NCBI GenBank assembly: GCA_910575725.1
Contig: CAJTFE010000031.1
Coordinates: forward strand, 1 to 59,937
DNA length: 59,937 bases
DNA from: Clostridia bacterium
Lineage (GTDB): Bacteria > Bacillota > Clostridia > Lachnospirales > Lachnospiraceae
Reading direction: 5' to 3'
In this document: in pieces, positions 52,807-59,937 of the stretch
Layout: each line of letters begins with the position of its first letter
Position numbering within the stretch: position 1 is the first letter of the stretch
The notes under the pieces: model-generated
Told to the model about the DNA's origin: nothing
Database searches by the model: none
The model's input: only the letters and a program-made list of their open reading frames with translations
Position numbers and translations under genes: made by a program

Positions 52807-53433
52807 ATGAGAATAGAGACGCTTGTTTTGGGAGATGTGCGTACCAACTGCTATCTTCTGATCAATGAGGAAACCTTGGAGACGATTGTGATAGATCCGG
52901 CGGACAGGGCGGATGTGATCGGCAGGAAGGCCGTGGACGAAGGGCTTATGCTGAAGGCGGTTCTGCTGACACACGGACATGGGGATCACATTCTGGCAGT
53001 TTCGGATTTGAAACGTGACTTTGGAGTAAAGGTTTACGGGGCGGAGGCGGAAAAGGAGCTGCTTCTCGATCCGGCGCAGAATCTGTCAAAGGCCCTCTTC
53101 GGCGTATCGGTTACGGTGGAGCCGGATGTGCTTTTAAAGGACGGACAGGAGTTTGAGGAGGCCGGCATAAGCCTTCGGATGCTTCTCACGCCGGGACATA
53201 CCCCGGGAGGCTGCTGTTATTACCAGCCAAAGGAGAAGGCGCTGTTCAGCGGCGATACGCTTTTTTGCGGTTCCATCGGGCGGACGGATTTTCCGGGAGG
53301 GAGCCTTTCGGCCCTTGTGCGGTCTGTGAAGGAGAAGCTTCTTACGCTGCCGGAGGACGTGAAGGTGTATCCGGGCCATGAGGAAACGACTACGATCGGG
53401 CATGAGAAGAAGTACAATCCATATATGGGATGA
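52807..53433 (+). CDS. MBL-fold metallo-hydrolase (glyoxalase II-like)
   Basis: A 208-residue metallo-beta-lactamase-fold protein. The metal motif is LLTHGHGDHILAV (HxHxDH-type; here HGHGDH, about residues 58-63), with later LTPGHTPGGCCYY (His about 130), FSGDTLFCGSIGRTDFPGG (Asp) and VYPGHEETTTIGHEKKYNPY (final His). The form is the short glyoxalase II-like group that usually sits beside rel and hemZ in Clostridia. The substrate is unknown. The gap to hemZ is eight bases, suggesting one transcript. Confidence 0.9.
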   Translation: MRIETLVLGDVRTNCYLLINEETLETIVIDPADRADVIGRKAVDEGLMLKAVLLTHGHGDHILAVSDLKRDFGVKVYGAEAEKELLLDPAQNLSKALFGVSVTVEPDVLLKDGQEFEEAGISLRMLLTPGHTPGGCCYYQPKEKALFSGDTLFCGSIGRTDFPGGSLSALVRSVKEKLLTLPEDVKVYPGHEETTTIGHEKKYNPYMG

Positions 53434-53441
53434 GATAGAAG

Positions 53442-54896
53442 ATGATAGAAGTAAAGATCAACCAGGAAAGCTTTGCATACGACATTCATTCCTTAATCAA
53501 GGCTTTTTACCCGGAGGAGGAAGTAAATGTCCGTGAAAAGCCGGAGTTTACGGAAGAAACGCCTTTACGGATGGAGGCGTCCATAGGGAATGAGGAAATC
53601 GAATTTGCAGTATATGAAAATGAGGCTCTTCAGAAGAAGAGCCGTGTTTGTGTGGAGGATCCAGAGCGGAAGCTTGTGAAAAACCAGTTAAAGCAGCTTA
53701 TTTACAGAGTGCTCTCTGATTATACAGGCAGGAAGCTGCCCTGGGGAACACTTACGGGAATCCGGCCGGTGAAGATTCCTATGGCAATGCTGGAGCAGGG
53801 CAGATCCAATGTGGAAATTGCGGATTATATGCGGAGCGCCTATCTATGCAGCAATGAGAAAACGGCCCTGGCTGTGTCCATTGCAAACCGGGAACGGGAG
53901 GTGCTGAAAGGCCTTGACTACCAGGAGGGATACAGCCTGTATGTGGGGATTCCCTTTTGTCCCAGCATCTGTCTGTACTGTTCTTTTTCCTCTTCCCCTT
54001 TAAATCGGTGGGAGAAGCAGGTGGATACTTATCTGGAAGCGCTTTTTTCGGAGCTTCGTTTTCTTGGAAAGGCTTATAAAGGCAGGAAGCTGAATACCAT
54101 TTATGTAGGAGGCGGCACGCCTACCACGCTTACGGCAAAGCAGCTTCACCGGCTGATGTGTGTTCTGGAGGAAGCCTTTGATTACGGGCAGCTTCGGGAG
54201 CTGACTGTGGAGGCCGGGCGGCCGGACAGCGTGACGCCCGAAAAGTTCCGGACGCTGAAGGCTCATGGGGTGACACGGGTTTCGGTGAATCCTCAGACCA
54301 TGAACCAGGAGACACTGGACATCATCGGACGGCGGCATACAGTGGAACAGACGAAGGAAGCATTTTTCATGGCAAGGGAGGCCGGGTTTGAAAATATCAA
54401 CATGGATTTGATTGTGGGCCTGCCGGGGGAGGAGCTGCCCCAGGTGCGTCACACCCTGGAAGAGCTTCGGACTTTGGGCCCGGACAGCATCACCGTCCAT
54501 TCCCTGGCGGTAAAGCGGGCGGCGCGCCTTAAGCTGTTCCAGGAGGAATACCGGGAGATGGGGCTTAAGAACAGCCAGGAAATCATGGATCTGGCTTATC
54601 AAAGCTGCGTGGAGCAGGGACTTTATCCTTATTATCTTTACCGCCAGAAGAATATGGCGGGAAATTTTGAAAATGTAGGCTATGCAAAGGTTGACAAAGC
54701 CGGAATTTACAATATACTGATTATGGAGGAGAAACAGACGATTCTGGCCGCAGGCGCAGGCGGAGCTTCGAAGTTTGTCTTTGGGGCGGAGCATATTGAG
54801 CGCGTGGAGAATGTGAAGGATGTGGCTCAGTATATAGGCAGAATCGAGGAAATGATCGAACGTAAGAGAATCTTTTTTGCAGCGAATCACTTGTAA
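53442..54896 (+). CDS. hemZ: HemZ-type radical SAM protein (coproporphyrinogen dehydrogenase-like)
   Basis: A 484-residue protein. An N-terminal domain specific to HemZ (about 1-155) is followed by the radical SAM motif FCPSICLYCSFSS (about 174-186, CxxxCxxC), the glycine motif TIYVGGGTPTTLTAKQL, and NMDLIVGLPGEEL. The long form with N-terminal extension is the clostridial HemZ, whose true substrate in strict anaerobes without full haem synthesis is uncertain. It lies between the MBL hydrolase and the HD-GYP gene with short gaps. Confidence 0.9.
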   Translation: MIEVKINQESFAYDIHSLIKAFYPEEEVNVREKPEFTEETPLRMEASIGNEEIEFAVYENEALQKKSRVCVEDPERKLVKNQLKQLIYRVLSDYTGRKLPWGTLTGIRPVKIPMAMLEQGRSNVEIADYMRSAYLCSNEKTALAVSIANREREVLKGLDYQEGYSLYVGIPFCPSICLYCSFSSSPLNRWEKQVDTYLEALFSELRFLGKAYKGRKLNTIYVGGGTPTTLTAKQLHRLMCVLEEAFDYGQLRELTVEAGRPDSVTPEKFRTLKAHGVTRVSVNPQTMNQETLDIIGRRHTVEQTKEAFFMAREAGFENINMDLIVGLPGEELPQVRHTLEELRTLGPDSITVHSLAVKRAARLKLFQEEYREMGLKNSQEIMDLAYQSCVEQGLYPYYLYRQKNMAGNFENVGYAKVDKAGIYNILIMEEKQTILAAGAGGASKFVFGAEHIERVENVKDVAQYIGRIEEMIERKRIFFAANHL

Positions 54897-54947
54897 CGGT
54901 TCCGGTGAACGGGCTGTTGCAGCGGCTTGTGGAGTTTAGGTGAGACA

Positions 54948-55571
54948 ATGAGAGAGGCAGCATTGAGAAAAGCGGCGGCAGACGATTGGACGATGTTTGA
55001 GGACGATGCTACAGAGGAATTGAGGCATGCAATCTGTGTCAGCAACCTGGCCTACTGTGTGGCAAAGCAGTATGGACTTTATGAGGACCCGTGCCATGAG
55101 CTGGCGGTGGCAGGGATGCTCCATGACATCGGGAAGCTTAGGATCTCCGGCTATCTGTATGGCAGAGATGAGGATACTTTGAATATTGAGGAAATGAAGT
55201 ATGTGCGGATGCATCCGAGACTGGGCTACGAGACCTTGATCCGATATGATTTTTCGGATAATGTTTTGGAGAGCATTCTCTATCACCATGAAAATTATGA
55301 CGGCTCCGGGTATCCAGAAAATCTGGCCGGAACTCAGATTCCTGTGGGAGCAAGGATTTTACGGGTCTGCGATACGTTTGCGGCCCTTACCTCAGACCGG
55401 CCCTACCGGAGAGCATTTGACAGGCAGACAGCCATAGAGCTGATGATTGAGGAAGTCAAAAATTTTGATATGAAGGTATTTCTGGCTTTTCAGACCGTGA
55501 TCCACGATGAGGAGCTGCAGCACAAATGGGCGCCCAGAAGCTTTCGGGTTGGAATAGCGGAACTGGAATAA
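54948..55571 (+). CDS. HD-GYP-type phosphohydrolase
   Basis: A protein of about 207 residues. The HD motif is AVAGMLHDIGKLRI (about 51-64), followed by HPRLGYETLIRYD and the GYP-type block ILYHHENYDGSGYPENLAGTQIPVGARILRVCDTFAALTSDRPYR (about 107-152). HD-GYP domains typically hydrolyse cyclic di-GMP or related cyclic dinucleotides. No sensor domain is attached, so its signal would have to come from a partner. ATG 54948 has AGGTGA five bases upstream and is preferred over an in-frame start at 54927. The gene is followed at once by the 117-bp repeats. Confidence 0.85.
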   Translation: MREAALRKAAADDWTMFEDDATEELRHAICVSNLAYCVAKQYGLYEDPCHELAVAGMLHDIGKLRISGYLYGRDEDTLNIEEMKYVRMHPRLGYETLIRYDFSDNVLESILYHHENYDGSGYPENLAGTQIPVGARILRVCDTFAALTSDRPYRRAFDRQTAIELMIEEVKNFDMKVFLAFQTVIHDEELQHKWAPRSFRVGIAELE

Positions 55572-55573
55572 AT

Positions 55574-55842
55574 CGGCTTTACCCTTTAGAGCTGTTGCGC
55601 AGCGATTAGGTAAAGCCGCAAAGGCGCACGAGAGGAACTTTTATGAGAGCTTTTCGAATAAAAGTTTCTCTCATTCCCGGTGTGTCGAAGCGGCTTTACC
55701 CTTTAGAGCCATCGCGCAGCGATTAGGTAAAGCCGCAAAGGCGCACGAGAGGAACTTTTATGAGAGCTTTTCGAATAAAAGTTTCTCTCATTCCCGGTGT
55801 GTCGAAGCGGCTTTACCCTTTAGAGCCATCGCGCAGCGATTA
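55574..55842. repeat. Tandem 117-bp hairpin repeat (2.3 units) in the hisS leader
   Basis: Units 55574-55690 and 55691-55807 repeat almost exactly, and a third partial unit ends at 55842. Each contains GGTAAAGCCGC pairing with GCGGCTTTACC, an inner stem GAACTTTTAT/ATAAAAGTT, and a small hairpin ATCGC gca GCGAT. The outer sequences can pair either within or between units, so alternative folds are possible. The array ends just before the AGGAGGAG ribosome binding site of hisS. A diverged single copy is at 36777-36895. It is not a CRISPR array: there are no spacers. Confidence 0.9.
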
Positions 55843-55861
55843 AAAATAGGAGGAGATTATT

Positions 55862-57106
55862 ATGATTACACAGGCCCCAAGAGGCGTAGAGGACTGGTAC
55901 GGCGAGCGGATGCACAGGCGTGCTTATGTAGAAAAGCTTGCCAGAGAGCTGGCCCGTACTTATCATATGACGGAGATTATCACTCCGATGTTTGAGCATA
56001 CCGTACTGTTTCAGCGCGGTGTGGGAGAGACTACGGATGTTGTACAGAAGGAGATGTACACCTTTACGGACAAGGGGGATCGCAGCATCACCTTAAAGCC
56101 GGAGGGAACGGCAGGCGTTATGCGCGCCTATCTGGAGCATAACCTGTATGCGAATCCGGCTCCGGCCAAGCTGTATTATGTCACCCAGGCTTTCCGCTAT
56201 GAGAAGCCCCAGAGCGGAAGGCTCCGCCAGCATCATCAGTTTGGTGTGGAATTTGTGGGGGCTAAGAGCCCGCTGGCGGAGGTAGAGCTGATTTCCCTGG
56301 TGACTGCCTTTATTGAAAAGCTGGGGTTAAAGGATGCAAAGCTTCACATTAACAGCATCGGCTGTCCCAACTGTAAAAAGTCTTACAACGATGCCCTTTT
56401 GTCTTATCTGAAAAAGCATGAGGACAAGCTGTGTCCTACCTGCCGGGAGCGGATGCAGAAGAATCCCCTCAGGGTCATTGACTGCAAGGTCCCCGAGTGT
56501 AAAGAGATTGTGAAGGACGCTCCCAGAACCATCCAGTATCTGGATGAGGAATGCAGGACTCATTTTGAGGAGCTTCAAAGCCTGCTGACCCAGCTTGGGA
56601 TTCCCTTTGAGGTGGATACGGGCATTGTCAGGGGATTGGATTATTACACCAAGACGGTGTTTGAGTTTGTGAACCAGGAGGGATTTACCCTCTGCGGCGG
56701 CGGACGCTACGACGGACTGATTCACGAGATTGACGAGAAGCAGGATATTCCTTCTGTGGGCTTTGGAATAGGAATCGAGCGCATTCTTTATTTCCTGGAA
56801 AAAGAGGGCGTGGAACTTCCGCCGATGGAGACGCCGGATCTCTATGTGGGAATCTTGGGATCCGAGGCCAAGGCAAGGGCTTTTAGTCTGGTAAATGAAA
56901 TCCGGAGCCGCGGGCTGATCGTAGAAACCGATTATATGGACCGCAGCGTGAAGGCCCAGATGAAGTATGCCAACAAGATTGGGGCGAAAAAAGTCGTGAT
57001 CATTGGCGCCAATGAGCTGGAAAAGGGCACAGCCAGCGTAAAGGATATGGCAACGGGAGAGCAGGCGGAGACAGAGCTTTCCAGACTGCCGGAATTGTTT
57101 GCATAA
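55862..57106 (+). CDS. hisS: Histidyl-tRNA synthetase
   Basis: A 414-residue class II synthetase. Motif 1 region is [31 protein letters not shown], then [19 protein letters not shown], motif 2 [23 protein letters not shown] (observed as FRYEKP..., about 112-135), the His-specific [12 protein letters not shown] and GGGRYDGLI, and motif 3 [14 protein letters not shown]-terminal anticodon domain follows ([19 protein letters not shown]). A Cys-rich stretch ([10 protein letters not shown]...CPTCRERM, about 165-200) is a variant seen in Clostridia. AGGAGGAG before the ATG is strong. aspS follows. Confidence 0.96.
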   Translation: MITQAPRGVEDWYGERMHRRAYVEKLARELARTYHMTEIITPMFEHTVLFQRGVGETTDVVQKEMYTFTDKGDRSITLKPEGTAGVMRAYLEHNLYANPAPAKLYYVTQAFRYEKPQSGRLRQHHQFGVEFVGAKSPLAEVELISLVTAFIEKLGLKDAKLHINSIGCPNCKKSYNDALLSYLKKHEDKLCPTCRERMQKNPLRVIDCKVPECKEIVKDAPRTIQYLDEECRTHFEELQSLLTQLGIPFEVDTGIVRGLDYYTKTVFEFVNQEGFTLCGGGRYDGLIHEIDEKQDIPSVGFGIGIERILYFLEKEGVELPPMETPDLYVGILGSEAKARAFSLVNEIRSRGLIVETDYMDRSVKAQMKYANKIGAKKVVIIGANELEKGTASVKDMATGEQAETELSRLPELFA

Positions 57107-57139
57107 GGAAATATATAGGGATATAGGGAACTGAAAACA

Positions 57140-57229
57140 GTATATCCCCATGAAGCGCCAGATGGATTTACGGCTGGATGTATTTTGCGGCCGGAACATC
57201 TCCTGTACCGGTGCTGAATGGGGATATAC
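57140..57229 (+). promoter_or_regulatory. Structured leader hairpin upstream of aspS
   Basis: GTATATCCCCAT (57140-57151) pairs perfectly with ATGGGGATATAC (57218-57229), and pairing continues inside (AGCGCC with GGTGCT). The hairpin ends 12 bases before the aspS ribosome binding site. I see no T-box consensus, so it is not an obvious tRNA-sensing leader. Confidence 0.55.
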
Positions 57230-57253
57230 GGAACTATTAATGGAGGGACAGAA

Positions 57254-59020
57254 ATGTTTCAATCAAGAACCCATACCTGCAATGATCTTCGTATAGAGCA
57301 TGCAGGTCAGGCTGTTACTTTAACGGGATGGTATGAGAATCTGCGGAAGGTCAGCAAGAACTTAGGCTTTCTCATTCTGCGTGATTTTTACGGAACCACC
57401 CAGTTTGTTATTGAAACCGAGGAGATGATGGAGAAGCTTTCCGGCGTGAACACGGAATCCACCCTCTCCATCACAGGAGTGGTACGGGAGCGCTCCAGCA
57501 AGAACCCCAATCTGCCCACAGGCGATATCGAGGTTGTGCCGGAGCAGATAGAGGTTCTGGGCAAATGCCGTTACAATGAGCTGCCCTTTGAGATTAACCG
57601 CTCCAAGGAGGCGGACGAAAATACACGTCTGCGTTACCGCTACCTGGATCTGCGCAATCCGGCAGTCAAGGATCGCATTATCCTGCGCTGCAGCGTGGTT
57701 GCGGAATTGAGAAAAAGCATGACCGATCACGGCTTTCTGGAGATCACCACACCGATTCTCACCTGCTCCTCCCCGGAGGGCGCAAGAGACTACCTGGTAC
57801 CCTCCAGAAATCATCCGGGAAAATTTTATGCCCTGCCCCAGGCGCCCCAGCAGTTTAAGCAGCTTTTGATGACATCGGGTTTTGACCGCTATTTCCAGAT
57901 TGCCCCCTGTTTTCGGGATGAGGATGCCAGAGCGGATCGTTCTCCGGGAGAGTTCTATCAGCTTGATATGGAGATGGCCTTTGCCACCCAGGAGGATGTA
58001 TTTGCGGTGCTGGAGGATGTGCTTCCTCCCATTTTTGCAAAATACGGCACTTATCATACGGCCTCAAAGGCACCCTTTAAACGTATTTCCTTCCATGAAG
58101 CCATGGAGCGGTACGGATCGGACAAGCCGGATCTGCGGATTGATCTGACTCTTACGGACGCTGCGGCCTGTATGGAGGGCTGCGGCTTCGGGCCTTTTGA
58201 GGGACAGAATGTCCAGGCGGTGGTGTTTAGCGGTTTTGGCGCTACGAGAAAAGTGATTGATAAAATGTGTGCCGATGTGGAGGTTCAGACAGGAAATAAG
58301 GCGTACTGGTTCCGTTTGGACGAAAAAGGCGAGCTGGTCGGCGGCATTTCTAAGTTTTTGGCAGACCGGAAAGAGGCAGTTGTGGAAGCCCTTTCCCTTA
58401 AGCCGGGGGATTTTGTAGGATTGGCAGCAGGAAAGAAGGAGACTGCCCAGAAAACAGCCGGCGTGTTCCGCAAGATTCTGGGAAATACTGTCGAAGGCCA
58501 TATGAATAAGGAATGCTATGAATTTTGCTGGATCGTGGACTTCCCCATGTATGAGATTGGGGAGGAGTCGGGAAAACTGGAATTCTGCCACAATCCATTT
58601 TCCATGCCCCAGGGCGGCATGAAGGATCTGCTGGAGAAGGAGCCTTTGGATATCTACGCCTATCAGTATGACTTGGTCTGCAACGGCGTGGAGCTGTCAT
58701 CCGGCGCGGTTCGGAATCATGATCCGGAGATTATGGTGAAGGCTTTTGAACTGGTCGGTCTGGGCGAGGAGGATGTGAAGGCCAAATTCCCGGCGATGTA
58801 CAATGCCTTCTGTTACGGAGCGCCGCCCCATGCAGGCATTGCTCCCGGCGTGGACCGTATGGTGATGCTGATTGCCGGGGAGGAGAGCATCCGGGAGATC
58901 ATTCCCTTCCCCATGAACAAGACAGCCCAGGATGTGATGATGGGCGCGCCGGCCGAGGTAGATCCACAGCAGCTTAAGGACGTGCACATTGCGGTAGTAA
59001 AAAATGACAAGGTCGGATGA
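57254..59020 (+). CDS. aspS: Aspartyl-tRNA synthetase (bacterial type)
   Basis: A protein of about 588 residues. It has an N-terminal OB anticodon-binding domain (AGQAVTLTGWYENLRKVSKNLGFLILRDFYGTTQFV), then NRSKEADENTRLRYRYLDLR, class II motif 1/2 (FLEITTPILTCSSPEGARDYLVPSR, YFQIAPCFRDEDARADRSPGEFYQLDMEMAF), the bacterial GAD insert (about 280-420) and motif 3 PHAGIAPGVDRMVML. ATG 57254 has GGAGGG six bases upstream; an in-frame ATG at 57218 lies inside the leader hairpin. With hisS it forms the common hisS-aspS pair. Confidence 0.96.
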   Translation: MFQSRTHTCNDLRIEHAGQAVTLTGWYENLRKVSKNLGFLILRDFYGTTQFVIETEEMMEKLSGVNTESTLSITGVVRERSSKNPNLPTGDIEVVPEQIEVLGKCRYNELPFEINRSKEADENTRLRYRYLDLRNPAVKDRIILRCSVVAELRKSMTDHGFLEITTPILTCSSPEGARDYLVPSRNHPGKFYALPQAPQQFKQLLMTSGFDRYFQIAPCFRDEDARADRSPGEFYQLDMEMAFATQEDVFAVLEDVLPPIFAKYGTYHTASKAPFKRISFHEAMERYGSDKPDLRIDLTLTDAAACMEGCGFGPFEGQNVQAVVFSGFGATRKVIDKMCADVEVQTGNKAYWFRLDEKGELVGGISKFLADRKEAVVEALSLKPGDFVGLAAGKKETAQKTAGVFRKILGNTVEGHMNKECYEFCWIVDFPMYEIGEESGKLEFCHNPFSMPQGGMKDLLEKEPLDIYAYQYDLVCNGVELSSGAVRNHDPEIMVKAFELVGLGEEDVKAKFPAMYNAFCYGAPPHAGIAPGVDRMVMLIAGEESIREIIPFPMNKTAQDVMMGAPAEVDPQQLKDVHIAVVKNDKVG

Positions 59021-59061
59021 GGAGGAAAATAGTTGGGACGTAATATCGGGAAACGGCGCCA

Positions 59062-59532
59062 GGCAATCTTGTTACTGCGGGAAGTACCTGTGCAGAGCTG
59101 GCGAAACGCCTGCCCCAAATACCTATGTATGTTTTTTCGGATGGCTTATATACAGCAATTAATTTTCCAAAAAGGAATGATCTGACAGTATAGATTCTGG
59201 GCGGCGAAGTAGATATGAATACCATGCGGATAGAAGGCCTGGCTGTTTTAAAGCAGCTGGAGGAAATGCATTTTAATATTTCCTTCCTTGGAACGCCGGG
59301 GTTTCATCCGGATTATGGATTTTCTTATTTTTCCGAAATGACGGCTGCGGCCATTTCTATGGTGATTAAACAGTCAGACAAAGTGGTTATGCTGATGGAT
59401 TCCTCAAAGGTTAATTATGCATTGATGCCGCAGAAAATATCCCTGGATGCAGTTGATATATTAGTCACAGACGGTATGCTGGAATCTCAGATTATAAAGA
59501 AACTGGCAAAAAGCGGCGTACAAGTATTATAA
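59062..59532 (+). pseudogene. Remnant of a DeoR-family sugar-responsive regulator
   Basis: In one frame the sequence gives AGSTCAELAKRLPQIPMYVFSDGL, NFPKRNDLTV, an amber stop at 59191-59193, then ILGGEVDMNTMRIEGLAVL and a tail with DKVVMLMDSSKVNYALMPQ. This is the DeoR sensor domain (DeoRC), but the N-terminal HTH is absent and an internal stop interrupts it. A ribosome binding site-like AGGAGG after aspS leads to a TTG in the wrong frame. The open part from 59215 (105 residues) could be translated but would not bind DNA. Confidence 0.7.
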
Positions 59533-59554
59533 AACTTTTGAATCGCAACTTTTT

Positions 59555-59587
59555 AAAAAGAGAACACTTGAGTGTTCTCTTTTTTTT
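59555..59587 (+). terminator. Rho-independent terminator
   Basis: GAGAACAC, loop TTGA, GTGTTCTC, then eight T. It lies 25 bases after the DeoR remnant and probably ends the aspS transcript. The following 59588-59840 is very AT-rich with no gene or clear signal. Confidence 0.9.
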
Positions 59588-59843
59588 GCTTGAAAAATCA
59601 GAGAAAATTCCATAGAAATTTTAGGAAAAACAAAAGAAAAAAATATAATATATGAAAAATAAACAAAAATGACAAATAAAATATGTTAGAAATATACAAT
59701 TGACTTAAAATACAAATATGATAAAATTTAACGCATCATTTGAAGGATCCTTATGGAAGTATGGGATTTAATAAGAGATATACCCAGGAGCTTCCTGTAT
59801 AATTCAAGTATAGGGAATTCCAAGAAAGAAGGTTGAGAAAAAA

Positions 59844-59910
59844 ATACCTCAGAGTAAAATAAGATTACTGACTTGCAGGTTAGTGAAAATCTTATTGAAC
59901 AGAGAGGTAT
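59844..59910 (+). ncRNA. Nested stem-loop before a probable IS110-type transposase (possible bridge-RNA region)
   Basis: ATACCTC (59844-59850) pairs with GAGGTAT (59904-59910), and ATAAGATT (59859-59866) with AATCTTAT (59888-59895). Two 8-base strands form a symmetric internal loop, and the apex ACTGAC...GGTTAGT can pair partly. The outer stem covers the ribosome binding site of the following start codon. IS110-group elements encode a bridge RNA in the non-coding end upstream of the transposase; this structure has the right place and an internal loop, but the identity is inferred. Confidence 0.4.
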
Positions 59911-59915
59911 CTAAA

Positions 59916-59937
59916 ATGAATTGTAACACACAAAACG
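59916..59937 (+). CDS. Start of a gene cut by the window end, probably an IS110-family transposase
   Basis: ATG 59916 opens MNCNTQN before the window ends. The preceding GAGAGG gives a normal spacing. The few residues resemble the beginning of clostridial IS110 transposases, and the structured leader supports an insertion sequence. Seven codons are too few for certainty. Confidence 0.3.

Noticed and set aside
55574..55842. CRISPR array
   Set aside because: The repeat is contiguous with a 117-base period and no unique spacers; it is a tandem structured repeat.
57107..57253. T-box leader for aspS
   Set aside because: No T-box antiterminator consensus (GGGTGGNACC-like) is present, although a hairpin is.

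Overview
The window looks like a chromosomal segment from a Gram-positive, spore-forming-type Clostridia, most likely a Lachnospiraceae (Clostridium cluster XIVa) gut anaerobe. The basis is gene content: a single-chain large PurL, the SCIFF peptide with its radical-SAM maturase next to a fused SecDF, a TIGR04086 membrane protein, HemZ, a DUF1540 protein, LoaP-type NusG paralogs and strong AGGAGG ribosome binding sites. I did not run a taxonomic search. No tRNA, rRNA or CRISPR array was recognised.

Layout. 1-1.1 kb is a mosaic edge: the tail of an unknown gene, an N-terminally truncated dGTPase (dgt) remnant and an XRE regulator. 1.3-15 kb holds chromosomal genes: two paralogous AAA-ATPase/PD-(D/E)XK proteins of equal length (1349 and 13307), a DinG/XPD-type helicase with a Cas4-like nuclease domain, a LysR regulator, a large PTPS_related membrane protein, purL and a Cys-rich DUF1540 protein. 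15.0-41.3 kb is a long, AT-richer surface-polysaccharide locus reading left to right. It contains two tandem LoaP/NusG-like antiterminators, a DegT aminotransferase, a PglC-like initiating phosphoglycosyltransferase, two ATP-grasp ligases, a BCCT transporter, a D-cysteine desulfhydrase-like PLP enzyme, glycosyltransferases, a membrane protein (possible polymerase), a CDP-glycerol-transferase-family protein, a Wzx-type flippase, and a LicC-like cytidylyltransferase fused to an SHMT-like PLP domain. It ends with acyl/O-acetyl transferases, the CapE-CapF-CapG pathway for UDP-N-acetyl-L-fucosamine, and a secreted choline-binding-repeat protein. 41.4-59.0 kb is housekeeping: a CNNM/HlyC-type CBS protein, TIGR04086, scfA-scfB-secDF, recJ, apt, rel, an MBL hydrolase, hemZ, an HD-GYP protein, hisS and aspS. 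The end carries a decayed DeoR regulator and the first codons of a probable IS110-type transposase behind a nested RNA-like hairpin.

How the parts may work together. Just upstream of the polysaccharide operon, two copies of a 23-bp palindrome in mutually inverted orientation bound a 198-bp segment. That segment holds a rho-independent terminator facing the operon and a good extended -10 promoter facing away. This is the architecture of an invertible ON/OFF promoter, sequenced here in the apparent OFF state. The LoaP proteins would then help polymerase cross the roughly 26-kb operon. Within the locus the BCCT transporter, the LicC-like/SHMT-like fusion and the terminal choline-binding protein suggest a glycan carrying phosphocholine or a related CDP-activated amine. 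Several acyl-modification or surface genes contain homopolymer tracts, some of them frameshifted.

Other unexplained structure includes a 117-bp tandem hairpin repeat before hisS with a diverged, covarying copy inside the capsule locus; two very long palindromes on either side of recJ with a related core but unrelated outer arms; and a 17-bp inverted repeat linking the lysR leader to its early coding region.
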